Below are positions 29,845 through 39,100 of a stretch of DNA of 64,000 nucleotides, piece by piece (within the stretch, counting starts at the first letter, position 1; each line of letters starts with the position of its first letter). The notes below the pieces were generated by a model, which made no database searches, was not told the DNA's origin, and was given only the letters and a program-made list of their open reading frames with translations. The position numbers and the translations under genes were made by a program. Where the stretch lies: assembly GCA_023703675.1 (NCBI GenBank), contig CP097974.1, forward strand, positions 849,288 to 913,287, in the 5' to 3' direction. The DNA comes from SAR86 cluster bacterium. GTDB taxonomy: Bacteria > Pseudomonadota > Gammaproteobacteria > Magnimaribacterales > AG-339-G14.

Positions 29845-30216
29845 ATGTGGTTAAGAGGAGCGACAGCAGGAATAATAGTAAGTCTTACTTCTGCTTTTTT
29901 ATATAACTACTTTTTTCAAGAAGGATTTTTAAGAATTTTTTTCTTCATATTCTTTTCGACATATATCTCCAGCATGATAATTGTTTATGGTAGGCAAATT
30001 AAATATAGACTGAGAAGAGAGAAAGGAACTATAAAATGGTTCGATCCTAGCAAAGGTTATGGTTTCTTAGAAAGAGATAAAGGAGGAGATTTGTTCATCC
30101 ATTTTGCCTCGGTTGCTGAAAAAGATAGAAAAAGTTTGAAAGAAAATACTCGGGTAAGTTACACGGTTATTAATAGCGTAAAGGGACCTCAAGCTAATGA
30201 AATAAGAGTTATTTAA
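29845..30216 (+). CDS. Membrane-anchored cold-shock-domain protein
   Basis: The 123-residue protein has two N-terminal hydrophobic segments (about residues 5-22 and 28-48), then a basic linker (RQIKYRLRREK) and a complete cold-shock domain (residues about 58-123). The RNP1-like motif KGYGFLERD and RNP2-like DLFIHFASV are intact. The domain should bind single-stranded RNA or DNA at the membrane surface. I do not know a characterised protein of this exact architecture. It starts seven bases after valS and may be cotranscribed. The 3' end overlaps the convergent GNAT gene by four bases. Confidence 0.8.
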   Translation: MWLRGATAGIIVSLTSAFLYNYFFQEGFLRIFFFIFFSTYISSMIIVYGRQIKYRLRREKGTIKWFDPSKGYGFLERDKGGDLFIHFASVAEKDRKSLKENTRVSYTVINSVKGPQANEIRVI

Positions 30217-30656
30217 AAATCTCTCTTCATATAAAATCTATCAAGACTATTTTCATTTTTTATATCGTATACTTCAAAATCATATTTTTCGTAGAATTCT
30301 TTTGTTTTAAGTCTTGAAGTTAAAATAAGCGAAGATTTATTAAAAATCTTTTTTGCGTTTAAAAAAATAAAATTCATAAGAATTTTTGATACACCAATAT
30401 TTCTGTATTTCTCAGCAACGGAAAATCTTTGTAAAGACACTTCGTAATCTGAAGTTTGATATAAACGAGAGTAAGCAATCAAATCTGATTTCAAAAAGAT
30501 TGTTAGATGGAAACTTTCTTTATCTATTTGATTATCATCATATACTTTGTCTCCCTTTACGGAATCCCTTAAATTTTTTATTTTTTGAAAAAGCTCTTTT
30601 TCAATATCTTCAAATTTTTTACACTCCTTAAAAAAAGAGTCTTCTGTTATCTTCAT
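30213..30656 (-). CDS. GNAT-family N-acetyltransferase, substrate unknown
   Basis: The 147-residue protein has a GNAT core: a strand (SLQRFSVAEKYR), the acetyl-CoA loop RNIGVSKILM in the usual R-x-x-G-x-(A/S) form, and a C-terminal KEFYEKYDFEVYD helix-strand typical of the fold. The N-terminal 50 residues are helical and charged and show no recognisable motif. It lies nine bases after the aldo/keto reductase gene and may be cotranscribed with it. The acceptor substrate cannot be told from sequence. Confidence 0.65.
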   Translation of the reverse strand: MKITEDSFFKECKKFEDIEKELFQKIKNLRDSVKGDKVYDDNQIDKESFHLTIFLKSDLIAYSRLYQTSDYEVSLQRFSVAEKYRNIGVSKILMNFIFLNAKKIFNKSSLILTSRLKTKEFYEKYDFEVYDIKNENSLDRFYMKRDF

Positions 30657-30665
30657 TCAGTCAAA

Positions 30666-31706
30666 TTAAGGGCAGGGATTAGGGCATTCGGAATGAATCT
30701 TGTCTAATTCCCCTAAAACATCATCAGACAATTTAGTAAGCCCACTTTTAATTGCTATTTCAAGTTGTTCCATTGTGGTTGCCCCAATAATATTAGAAGT
30801 AACAAATTCTCTAGAGTTTACAAAAGCATTAGCCATCAAAGATGGATCTAAATTGGATTGATCAGCAAGATCAATGTATTTTCTAATTGCAGCTTCGGCG
30901 CTTGGTGTTTCGTATCTTTGACCTCTACCAAAAAGTTTTGTTCTGGATCCCTCTGGAAGTTTTCCATCTAAATATTTACCTGATAAATAACCTTGCGCTA
31001 AAGGAGAATAGGCTAATAATCCTACTGAGCTTCTATGAAAAAATTCTGACATACCCGATTCATAGGATCTGTTCAATAAATTATATGCGTTTTGAACCGA
31101 CTGTACTCTTGGCAGATTATCTCTTTCAGATACATTTAAAAATTCAGATAGGCCCCATGGTGTTTCATTTGACAACCCTATGTGTCTAACCTTGCCTGTT
31201 TCAACAATTTGGTTTAAAACATCTAAAGTTTCTTCAATTGGGACAGACTCAAGATCATAATGTTTATAAAGTCCTAAGCCTCCACCAAATATATTTAAAG
31301 CTCTATCTGGCCAATGTAATTGATAAAGATCTATGTAATCTGTTTTCAATCTTTTTAAGCTTCCTTCAATCGCTTTTTCTATGTTTTCCTTGTTTAGTCT
31401 GGTCTCTCCGCCCCTAAACCATTTCATGCCACTTCTTCCGGCTACTTTAGTTGCAAGAATAATATCTTGCCTGCACCCTTTTTTCTCAAACCAAGAACCA
31501 ATTATTCTTTCTGTGCTGCCCTGGGTTTCTTTTTTGGGAGGTATGGAATATAGCTCAGCTGTATCAAAAAAATTCACTCCATTTTCAACGGCGTAGTCCA
31601 TTTGCTCATGACCTTCTTCTTCAGTATTTTGCTGGCCCCAAGTCATTGTCCCTAAACAAATTAAACTTACATCAATATCAGTATTCCCAAGTTTTTTATA
31701 CTCCAT
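30666..31706 (-). CDS. tas: Tas-like NADP(H)-dependent aldo/keto reductase
   Basis: The 346-residue protein aligns along its whole length with E. coli Tas: LGTMTWGQQN, FDTAELYSIPPKKETQGSTE, DLYQLHWPDR, VRHIGLSNETPWG and LLAYSPLAQGYLSGKYL. The catalytic tetrad is visible as D48, Y53, K87 and H131. The family reduces aldehydes and ketones with NADPH; the physiological substrate of Tas is uncertain. It lies three bases after rimI. The symbol rests on similarity recalled from the E. coli protein. Confidence 0.85.
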   Translation of the reverse strand: MEYKKLGNTDIDVSLICLGTMTWGQQNTEEEGHEQMDYAVENGVNFFDTAELYSIPPKKETQGSTERIIGSWFEKKGCRQDIILATKVAGRSGMKWFRGGETRLNKENIEKAIEGSLKRLKTDYIDLYQLHWPDRALNIFGGGLGLYKHYDLESVPIEETLDVLNQIVETGKVRHIGLSNETPWGLSEFLNVSERDNLPRVQSVQNAYNLLNRSYESGMSEFFHRSSVGLLAYSPLAQGYLSGKYLDGKLPEGSRTKLFGRGQRYETPSAEAAIRKYIDLADQSNLDPSLMANAFVNSREFVTSNIIGATTMEQLEIAIKSGLTKLSDDVLGELDKIHSECPNPCP

Positions 31707-31709
31707 AGA

Positions 31710-32240
31710 CTAACCTCGATTGAAATTTAACATCTTTCTTAAAAAAAATAATGAAAATCTTGAAATACTTTCTAAGGAAGATAGGTTCATATGCTTGGTA
31801 AAAATTAATCCGTCTTCTCTCCCTTGAGATAATCTATAGTAATTTTTTCTTTTACCAACGTTTTTATAATTATTCTTTTTATAAAACTTAATTGCTCTAT
31901 CATTACTATCTCTAACCTCCAAAAAAATATCGGAAACGCCCTTTTTTTTTGCATCTTGTTCGGATTTATTTAAAAGCAACTGACCCATACCTTGAGATCG
32001 AAACTGAGGATGCACAGATATATTTAGTAAATGAGATTCTGTAAAGTTAATAGTAGAAATGCAGAACCCTATTATTTCTTCTTGTTTAATTAATAATATA
32101 TTTTGGTAGTTGGAATTTATACAATCTATAAAGCTTCCAATAGACCAAGGTGTAGGATTCGAAAGTCTTTCAATTTCCATTACTCTTTCAAGATCCTTAA
32201 AATCAAGAATTTTAAATTTAAAGCTTTCTTTCCCAGACAT
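31710..32240 (-). CDS. rimI: Ribosomal-protein-S18-alanine N-acetyltransferase RimI
   Basis: The GNAT core is clear: LERVMEIERLSNPTPWS, ISVHPQFRSQGMGQLLL with the acetyl-CoA loop, FLEVRDSNDRAIKFYKKNNY and RKNYY near the end, all RimI landmarks. The ATG at 32240 gives 176 residues and fits the family N terminus; an upstream non-ATG start at 32273 would add 11 residues inside holD. The last 25 residues, after FTKHMN, form an extra hydrophobic/basic tail. It follows the holD candidate with a 23-base overlap, reproducing the holD-rimI order of E. coli. Confidence 0.88.
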   Translation of the reverse strand: MSGKESFKFKILDFKDLERVMEIERLSNPTPWSIGSFIDCINSNYQNILLIKQEEIIGFCISTINFTESHLLNISVHPQFRSQGMGQLLLNKSEQDAKKKGVSDIFLEVRDSNDRAIKFYKKNNYKNVGKRKNYYRLSQGREDGLIFTKHMNLSSLESISRFSLFFLRKMLNFNRG

Positions 32241-32511
32241 TTTTTCTTGCTTTTGAATCCGACATGAATTCACTAAGTTTATCTAATTGAATAAGATTTT
32301 GGTCTACGAAAAAGTTATAAATTTTTAATGAATCTTTTTCTTCAAAGTTTAGTCCAAATGCTGAAGACATAGAAAACAAGAAGGAAATCTCTTCTTTAGT
32401 AAATTTTTTCGTTTCGATTTTAAAAACCTTATTTTTTTCAAACGAATAACTCGAGTTTAATTCCCATTTATGTATTTTTAAATCTTCAAATATATAGTCG
32501 TTAAATTTCAT
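32218..32511 (-). CDS. holD: Probable DNA polymerase III psi subunit HolD (short, diverged)
   Basis: This 97-residue protein would be called hypothetical by length alone. Two blocks resemble E. coli HolD. The first, DLKIHKWELNSS near residues 10-21, matches QLGITQWSLRRP, with W16 at the position of the E. coli tryptophan that docks into the clamp-loader collar. The second, near the C terminus (LSEFMSDSKARKNVWERKL), matches LTDLRANPTARAALWQQI. The middle is shorter than in the 137-residue E. coli protein. The gene lies immediately upstream of and overlaps rimI, the conserved holD-rimI pairing. The partner chi is encoded at 26657-27118. The assignment is inference from context plus short motifs. 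Confidence 0.7.
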   Translation of the reverse strand: MKFNDYIFEDLKIHKWELNSSYSFEKNKVFKIETKKFTKEEISFLFSMSSAFGLNFEEKDSLKIYNFFVDQNLIQLDKLSEFMSDSKARKNVWERKL

Positions 32512-32557
32512 TTAATTAATCCTATATAATATTTTAATTCAAATTTAAGAATAAAAA

Positions 32558-34240
32558 TTGAAAGAAATTATAAATAGCTCTGCTTCAAAGTATTCACCAT
32601 TCAAGAAGATTGAGTTGGCCAATAGAAAATGGCCTGAGAATCAGATTACACATCCGCCAATTTGGTGCAGTGTTGATTTAAGAGATGGTAATCAGGCATT
32701 AATAGAACCTATGGGTATAGATAAAAAGTTAAGGTTTTTTTCTATGCTAGTAGAACTAGGATTTAAACAAATTGAAATCGGCTTCCCTTCTGCTTCTGAA
32801 ACCGAATTTAAGTTTGTGCGGGAACTTGTGAACCAAAATCTCATTCCGGATGATGTTCAAATTCAAGTTTTAACTCAATCAAGAGAGCACTTAATAGAAA
32901 AAACTTTTGAATCAGTTGCTGATTGTAAAAAAGTGATACTGCATTTATATAATTCAACATCAACTCTTCAAAGAAAGGTAGTTTTTAATAAAGACAAAAA
33001 AGGGATCACTAAAATAGCCACAGAAGGAGCAGCTTTAGTAAAGAAATTATCAGAAGAAGCGAAAAACACAAATTGGCAATTTCAATATAGCCCAGAAAGT
33101 TTTACGGGAACCGAATTAGAGTATGCTCTAGAAGTTTGCAACGAAGTAAATGAGATTTGGCAACCAACTAAAAATAGAAAATCAATCATGAACCTTCCGG
33201 CTACTGTTGAATTGTCTACTCCAAATATTTATGCAGATCAAATTGAATGGATGTCTGAAAACTTAAAAAATAGAGAAAGTATAATTTTGAGTCTTCATCC
33301 TCATAATGATAGAGGAACTGCTGTTGCAGCTGCAGAGCTTGGTTTAATGGCAGGCGCAGACAGAATAGAAGGAACTTTATTTGGTAATGGAGAAAGAACT
33401 GGAAATGTTGATATAGTCTCGCTTGCCTTAAATCAACTGACTCAAGGAGTTGATCCTAAACTTGATTTTTCTAACATCAATAAAATTATGAGAGAAGTTG
33501 AGTATTGTAATCAACTACCCGTTCATCCTAGGCACCCTTATGCTGGAGACTTGGTTTTCACTGCATTTTCAGGTTCACATCAAGATGCAATAAAAAAAGG
33601 TTTTGATGCAATGAGAGAATCTAACGATCCCAAATGGGCGGTTCCGTACCTCCCGATAGATCCAGAAGATGTCGGAAGATCTTATGAGGCAGTAATAAGA
33701 ATTAATAGTCAATCAGGAAAAGGAGGAGTTGCATATTTGCTTGAGAAAGATCATGGTTTGTCCTTGCCAAGAAGATTACAAATTGACTTCTCTAGGGTAA
33801 TTCAAAAAATCACAGATTCCACGGGACAGGAAATAGAAGCGGAGGAGATTTGGAAAGTTTTCAAAGAGAACTATGTTGAATTAGGCGATGACATGAAGTA
33901 CTTAAGTCATAGTATCAATTCAAAGAGCTCCCCTAATGGAGAAAACTTAGATTTATTAAAATTAAAAATTCATTACAAAGATAAAGAAATTTTAGTCGAA
34001 GGAGAAGGAAATGGACCCATTGATGCATGCATTAAAGCTTTAAGCAAGTTACTTGGAATTTCACTTAAAATTTCAGATTACCAGCAACATGCCATATCAT
34101 CGGGAGCAGACGCTTCTGCAGCAGCTTATATTGAAATTACGATCGATAATAAAAGCTTTTGGGGGATTGGAATAAACTCAAACACAGTTGCTGCGTCCTT
34201 TGAAGCAATTATGAATGGTATAAAAAAATCATTTAGCTAG
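32558..34240 (+). CDS. leuA: 2-isopropylmalate synthase LeuA (long class)
   Basis: The 560-residue enzyme condenses acetyl-CoA with 2-ketoisovalerate, the first step of leucine synthesis. The catalytic motif is LRDGNQ (R42, D43, Q46) and the metal-site histidines are in LHPHNDRG. A C-terminal regulatory domain (about residues 430-560) should mediate leucine feedback. It belongs to the longer class found in Pseudomonas and actinobacteria, not the E. coli class. The start is TTG at 32558; a TATAAT at 32525-32530 lies in the 46-base gap to divergent holD. The last eight bases overlap the end of tilS. No other leucine genes are in the window. Confidence 0.94.
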   Translation: MKEIINSSASKYSPFKKIELANRKWPENQITHPPIWCSVDLRDGNQALIEPMGIDKKLRFFSMLVELGFKQIEIGFPSASETEFKFVRELVNQNLIPDDVQIQVLTQSREHLIEKTFESVADCKKVILHLYNSTSTLQRKVVFNKDKKGITKIATEGAALVKKLSEEAKNTNWQFQYSPESFTGTELEYALEVCNEVNEIWQPTKNRKSIMNLPATVELSTPNIYADQIEWMSENLKNRESIILSLHPHNDRGTAVAAAELGLMAGADRIEGTLFGNGERTGNVDIVSLALNQLTQGVDPKLDFSNINKIMREVEYCNQLPVHPRHPYAGDLVFTAFSGSHQDAIKKGFDAMRESNDPKWAVPYLPIDPEDVGRSYEAVIRINSQSGKGGVAYLLEKDHGLSLPRRLQIDFSRVIQKITDSTGQEIEAEEIWKVFKENYVELGDDMKYLSHSINSKSSPNGENLDLLKLKIHYKDKEILVEGEGNGPIDACIKALSKLLGISLKISDYQQHAISSGADASAAAYIEITIDNKSFWGIGINSNTVAASFEAIMNGIKKSFS

Positions 34241-35198
34241 CCTCAACTGACATTATTCCCTTTTTTATCATCAGGCAAACCTCATTCCCTTTATTTTTAG
34301 ATCCCCAAATATGCTTAGGACAACTTGTCTTTTCTGAATGGATAAACTTATTTATTATTTCTTCTAAAACAGAACTATTTGGTAAATTGCATTTTTTATT
34401 TTCCAGCCAACTGAGAATTAAAATTTTTTGAAAATTTACATCATATTTTTTCAACTCATTGATTTTAATATCTTCTCCCTTAACAATTTTAGCCAACTCT
34501 TTCTTTGAAATTTCAGTTAAAAATTCGAATGAGTTTTTTTGATTATCTATAGACTTAGAGATACTCTTTCTATAATTTGGCCACCTCTCAGAAATTTTCG
34601 GAATCACTATATTTCTCAAATAATTTCTATCGAAATCGTTATTGTTGTTTGAATCGTCCTCTACGTAACTTAAATTATTATGGATAGCATTTTGAATAAT
34701 TTCCTCTTTTGCAACTTTTAAAAATGGTCTTACAATGAATCCATTCCCTAAATTACGTTTAAGCGGTATTGAAGAGGCACCTTTTAAACCTGTGCCCCGA
34801 ATCAATCTAAAAAATAAGGTTTCTATTTGATCGTCCAAGTGATGGCCCATAAACAATAGAGAAGTTTTATCTATAAGAATTTTTTGAAAAATTTCGTATC
34901 TTCTCTCTCTCATCAAGGATTCCAAGCTTGCTCCCCGTAAATTTTTTGAATCCATTTGAAATGATTTGAAGGAAAAACCTTTTTTTTTACAAAAAACTTT
35001 ACAATGTTCTTCCCAAGATTCTGAAGATTTAGAATATCCATGATTCACATGTACTGCTTCTACTTCAGAATTTAATTCATTGGCAGCCTTTCCAACTTCA
35101 TTAAGTAAAACAGTAGAATCTACTCCTCCGCTATATGCAACGAAACACTTCTTGCCCTTAATTAGATGTGGAGTAATTAGAGATTTTAGATTGAACAA
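34233..35198 (-). CDS. tilS: tRNA(Ile)-lysidine synthase TilS (short form)
   Basis: The N-terminal PP-loop ATPase has SGGVDS at residues 23-28 and MGHHLDDQIETLFFRLIRG, both diagnostic. It makes lysidine at C34 of tRNA-Ile(CAU) so that AUA is read as isoleucine. At 321 residues it lacks most of the C-terminal domain of the 432-residue E. coli enzyme and resembles the compact Aquifex type. The start is TTG, three bases after accA. It is the last gene of the 24-kb minus-strand block. The TAA overlaps the convergent leuA stop region by eight bases. Confidence 0.92.
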   Translation of the reverse strand: MFNLKSLITPHLIKGKKCFVAYSGGVDSTVLLNEVGKAANELNSEVEAVHVNHGYSKSSESWEEHCKVFCKKKGFSFKSFQMDSKNLRGASLESLMRERRYEIFQKILIDKTSLLFMGHHLDDQIETLFFRLIRGTGLKGASSIPLKRNLGNGFIVRPFLKVAKEEIIQNAIHNNLSYVEDDSNNNNDFDRNYLRNIVIPKISERWPNYRKSISKSIDNQKNSFEFLTEISKKELAKIVKGEDIKINELKKYDVNFQKILILSWLENKKCNLPNSSVLEEIINKFIHSEKTSCPKHIWGSKNKGNEVCLMIKKGIMSVEAS

Positions 35199-35201
35199 GA
35201 T

Positions 35202-36149
35202 TTAAACCAATCCATAGGACATAATTTTTTGATATCTTTGATTTAATATTTCCTCAATATCCTTGTCCTTAAGAGATTCTAAAGACTTCTCAATTGAATC
35301 AGAAATAATATTACAAGCACCTTTTACGTCTCTATGTGCTCCTCCAAGGGGCTCGCTTATAACCTCATCTATAAGACCGAAATTAATTAAATTTTCTGCA
35401 TCAACTTTCATTGCTTTTGCAGCCTCATTTGCCTTGGATTTATCTCTCCAAACAATTGAAGCGCATGCTTCTGGAGAGGCAACCGCGTAGATGGAATATT
35501 CAAGCATACAAATACGATCCCCTATTCCAATTGCAAGAGCTCCTCCCGATCCACCTTCTCCGGTGATAATAACAATAATAGGTGTTTTTAATTTTGCTAA
35601 AACGCTTAAATTTTTTGCAATCGCTTCACTCATTCCTCTTTCTTCACTTTCTATTCCTGGGTATGCCCCTGGCGTATCCACAAAAGTTATCAAAGGTAAA
35701 TTAAAATCTTCTGCTAGTTTCATCAGCCTTTCAGCTTTTCTATAACCCTCTGGCTGAGCCATACCAAAATTTCTCAAGATCTTATCATCCGTACTAGCGC
35801 CTTTTTCATGACCGATAAGAACAACTGGCATTTTTTTAAACATTGCTAGCCCCCCAATAATGGCTCTATCATCGCCAAATGTTCTGTCGCCATGAAGCTC
35901 ATCAAAGTTAGTAAAAATATTTTCTATGTAATCTGAAAAATGAGGTCTATGTGGATGCCTTGCTACTTGAACTTTCTGCCAAATGTCTAAGTTGCCATAA
36001 ATTTCTTTTGTAATAGACTCTATTTGGTTACTAATTTTTGAAATCTCTTCCGATACTTGGTTATCTTCTTTAGAAGAGGTTTTAAGGTTTTCGATTTTAC
36101 TTTCTAAATCGCTAATTGGTTTTTCAAATTCTAAGTATGTATAAGCCAT
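35202..36149 (-). CDS. accA: Acetyl-CoA carboxylase carboxyltransferase subunit alpha
   Basis: The 315-residue protein has the AccA N-terminal helical region and a crotonase-like carboxyltransferase core with HPHRPHFSDYI, GDRTFGDDRAI, FVDTPGAYPG and GEGGSGGALAIG. With AccD it transfers the carboxyl group from biotin to acetyl-CoA, committing carbon to fatty acids. Length equals E. coli AccA (319). The ATG directly abuts the dnaE TAA, the conserved dnaE-accA pairing. Confidence 0.97.
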   Translation of the reverse strand: MAYTYLEFEKPISDLESKIENLKTSSKEDNQVSEEISKISNQIESITKEIYGNLDIWQKVQVARHPHRPHFSDYIENIFTNFDELHGDRTFGDDRAIIGGLAMFKKMPVVLIGHEKGASTDDKILRNFGMAQPEGYRKAERLMKLAEDFNLPLITFVDTPGAYPGIESEERGMSEAIAKNLSVLAKLKTPIIVIITGEGGSGGALAIGIGDRICMLEYSIYAVASPEACASIVWRDKSKANEAAKAMKVDAENLINFGLIDEVISEPLGGAHRDVKGACNIISDSIEKSLESLKDKDIEEILNQRYQKIMSYGLV

Positions 36150-39100
36150 TTACTGCCTCGAATAATAATGCAAATCAATATTTTTCATACCACAAGCTTT
36201 CTTCAAGGATTCAAAATTATCATTAGTTAAAGAAATATTAAAGTTTTCTTTAAGTTCCATGCCAACTTTTCCATCTTTAGTATGATAATTAATTTCAACG
36301 GGGCATCCATTAGTACTTTCTTCTTTAGAAAAATCTTGAAGTTGCTCTATCAATTGTTCTATTTTCTTCGTTTGATTTTCCGAAATGTTTATAGATAATT
36401 TTCTAGCAAATTTTATTCTTAATTCTTCGAGAGTATTTAATTGGGTTACTCTCATTTTTTTTGATAAGCCAAATTCTTTGTTCCCTTTTCCGTCTTCCTC
36501 AATGACCTCTCCATCAGCAATAATTATTTCTTGGCCGTTAAAAGATAAGTTGGAATCTTCTAAAACCTCTTGATTAATGATTAATTCGATCCTTCCAGAA
36601 TTATCATCTAGGGTTGCAAATACTATTGTTCCCCTTCGAGTTTGAATTCGATTATGAGAAATGATGACTCCGCTACATCTCTGATTATTATTACTTAATG
36701 AAAGATCTTTTATTTTTATTGGAGAGATTTTTTTTAATTCCCAGTAATTCTCTTCCACTGGATGGTGTTGCAGATGATATCCCAAAGATTCAAATTCTAA
36801 AGTTGAGAGACCAGATGAAGGGAAAGACTCTTTTAAAACTGACTTACTTTCTACTGAAAATTCTTGAACTCCGAACATATCGGATTGACCGTTTTCTTTA
36901 TTTTCTATTTCTTGTCTTGCTAACTTTAATATATCTTCAACTTGATCCAATAGTTGAAATCTATCTATGTTAAATGCATCCATTGATCCACTTTTTATTA
37001 AGGGCTCGATACACCTCTTATCAACTTTTGAAAGATCAACTCTAAAACAAAAGTCTTTAAGACTCTCAAAATCGCCTTTTTTTCTTTGTTCTACAATATT
37101 TTCTATAGCATTTTCTCCAACTCCTTTTATCGATCCAAGGCCAAATAAAATAGTTTCTTCATTAAGAGAGATAAAGTCTCTGAAACTTTTATTTATGTCT
37201 GGAGGTTCTATTTTTAATCCTAAAGAAGACGCATCATCAATCAAAACTTTAATTTTATCTGTGTCGTCTAATTCTGATGATAAAGCTGAAGCCATAAATT
37301 GAGATGGATAATGAGATTTAAGCCATGCAGTCTGATAGGAAATTAAGGCATAAGCAGCAGAATGAGATTTATTAAATCCATACCCAGCAAAAGTTTCAAT
37401 TTGATCCCATAAATCTTCGGCTACTCTGCTTATCTTTTGATTTTTTTTTGCACCGTCAATAAAGGCTTGTCTTTGACCCTCCATTACTTCAGGAATCTTT
37501 TTTCCCATTGCTTTTCTCAAAATATCAGCCTGACCTAAGGTAAATTCCGAAAATTCTTGAGCTAATTGCATTACCTGTTCTTGGTAAACAATTACTCCAT
37601 AAGTACTTTTTAAAATTTTCTCTATATCTTGATCTTTAGAGTAATCAATTTTTTCTATTCCATTTTTCCTGTTGATATAAGTATCGACCATCTTCATTTC
37701 TAAAGGGCCAGGTCTATAAAGAGCAATCATCGCAATAATGTCTTCAAAAGTATTGGGTTTTAGTTTGATTAGGTACTCTCTCATACCTCGCGATTCCATT
37801 TGAAAAACTGCCGTAGTAATACCTTTCTGAAGCAACTCAAATACTCCTTTATCGTCTAATTTAAGCTCATCAAGATTGATTGGTTCTAATTTTATGGATT
37901 CTCTATATTTATTTATTTCAATCAGAGCTTTATTGATAACGGTTAAAGTTTTTAAACCTAAAAAATCAAATTTTTGTAGTCCTACTGCTTCAATATCTTC
38001 CATACTATATTGAGTTGCATAACTTTGAGGAACAGATTCATCATAAGTATCGGCATCTAAATACAAAGGAGAATAATCATTAATTTTTGAAGGAGCTATA
38101 ACTACTCCAGCTGCATGTTTTCCCACACTTCTAGCAGTACCTTCTAACTTAAGTGCCATATCAAATATTTCTGAAGCATCCTCATCTAATTTTAAAATCT
38201 GTTTTAATTCTTTATTTTCATTAAGGGCTTTTTCCAGAGTCATTTCAGGACTAAAAGGAATTAGTTTTGCTATTCTATCTCCCAAACTGTAAGACTTGCC
38301 TTGAGCTCTGGCAACATCTCTAACTACAGCCCTAGCCGCCATGGTTCCGAATGTGCAAATTTGTGCTACTGCTTGGTTACCATACTTATTTGTTACATAG
38401 TCTATGACTTTCTCTCTTCCATCTCTGCAAAAGTCAATATCAAAGTCAGGGTTACTTATTCTGTCCGGATTCAAGAAACGTTCAAATAATAAATCGTATT
38501 TCATTGGGTCTAATCCAGTAATGCCCAAAGAATAAGCAATTAAAGACCCTGCTCCGGAGCCCCGTCCAGGTCCCACAGGAACCTGATTTTTTTTAGCCCA
38601 ATTAACAAAGTCAGCTACTATTAAAAAATATCCCTCATAGCCCATTTTTAAAATTGTCTCTAATTCGTAATTGAATCTTTGTAAATACAATGAAGGCAGT
38701 TGATCAAAGTTTTTTAACTTCATTTTTTCCAAAATACCTTCGACTGCTAATTTTCTAAGGTAATCCGATTCTTTTAAATTATTAGGTGTTTCGAAATCAG
38801 GTAGAACATAAATACCCGTTTTTATTTCCAAATTACATTTCTTTGAAACTTCATAAGCGTTTTCTATTGCTTCAGGAATATCAGCGAAGTCATCCAACAT
38901 CTCTTCGGCTGATTTAAAATATTGAGCTTCTTTGTAATCTCTTTTTCTTCTTGGATCGCTTAGTACATAACCCGATTGGATGCTTACTCTAGTTTCGTGA
39001 GATTCATAATCATTTTCATTTAAAAATCTAACTCGATTTGAAGCAATTACAGGGATCTCTAAAGATTTTGATAAGTCTAAAAGAGCGCTATTGCTCCTAC

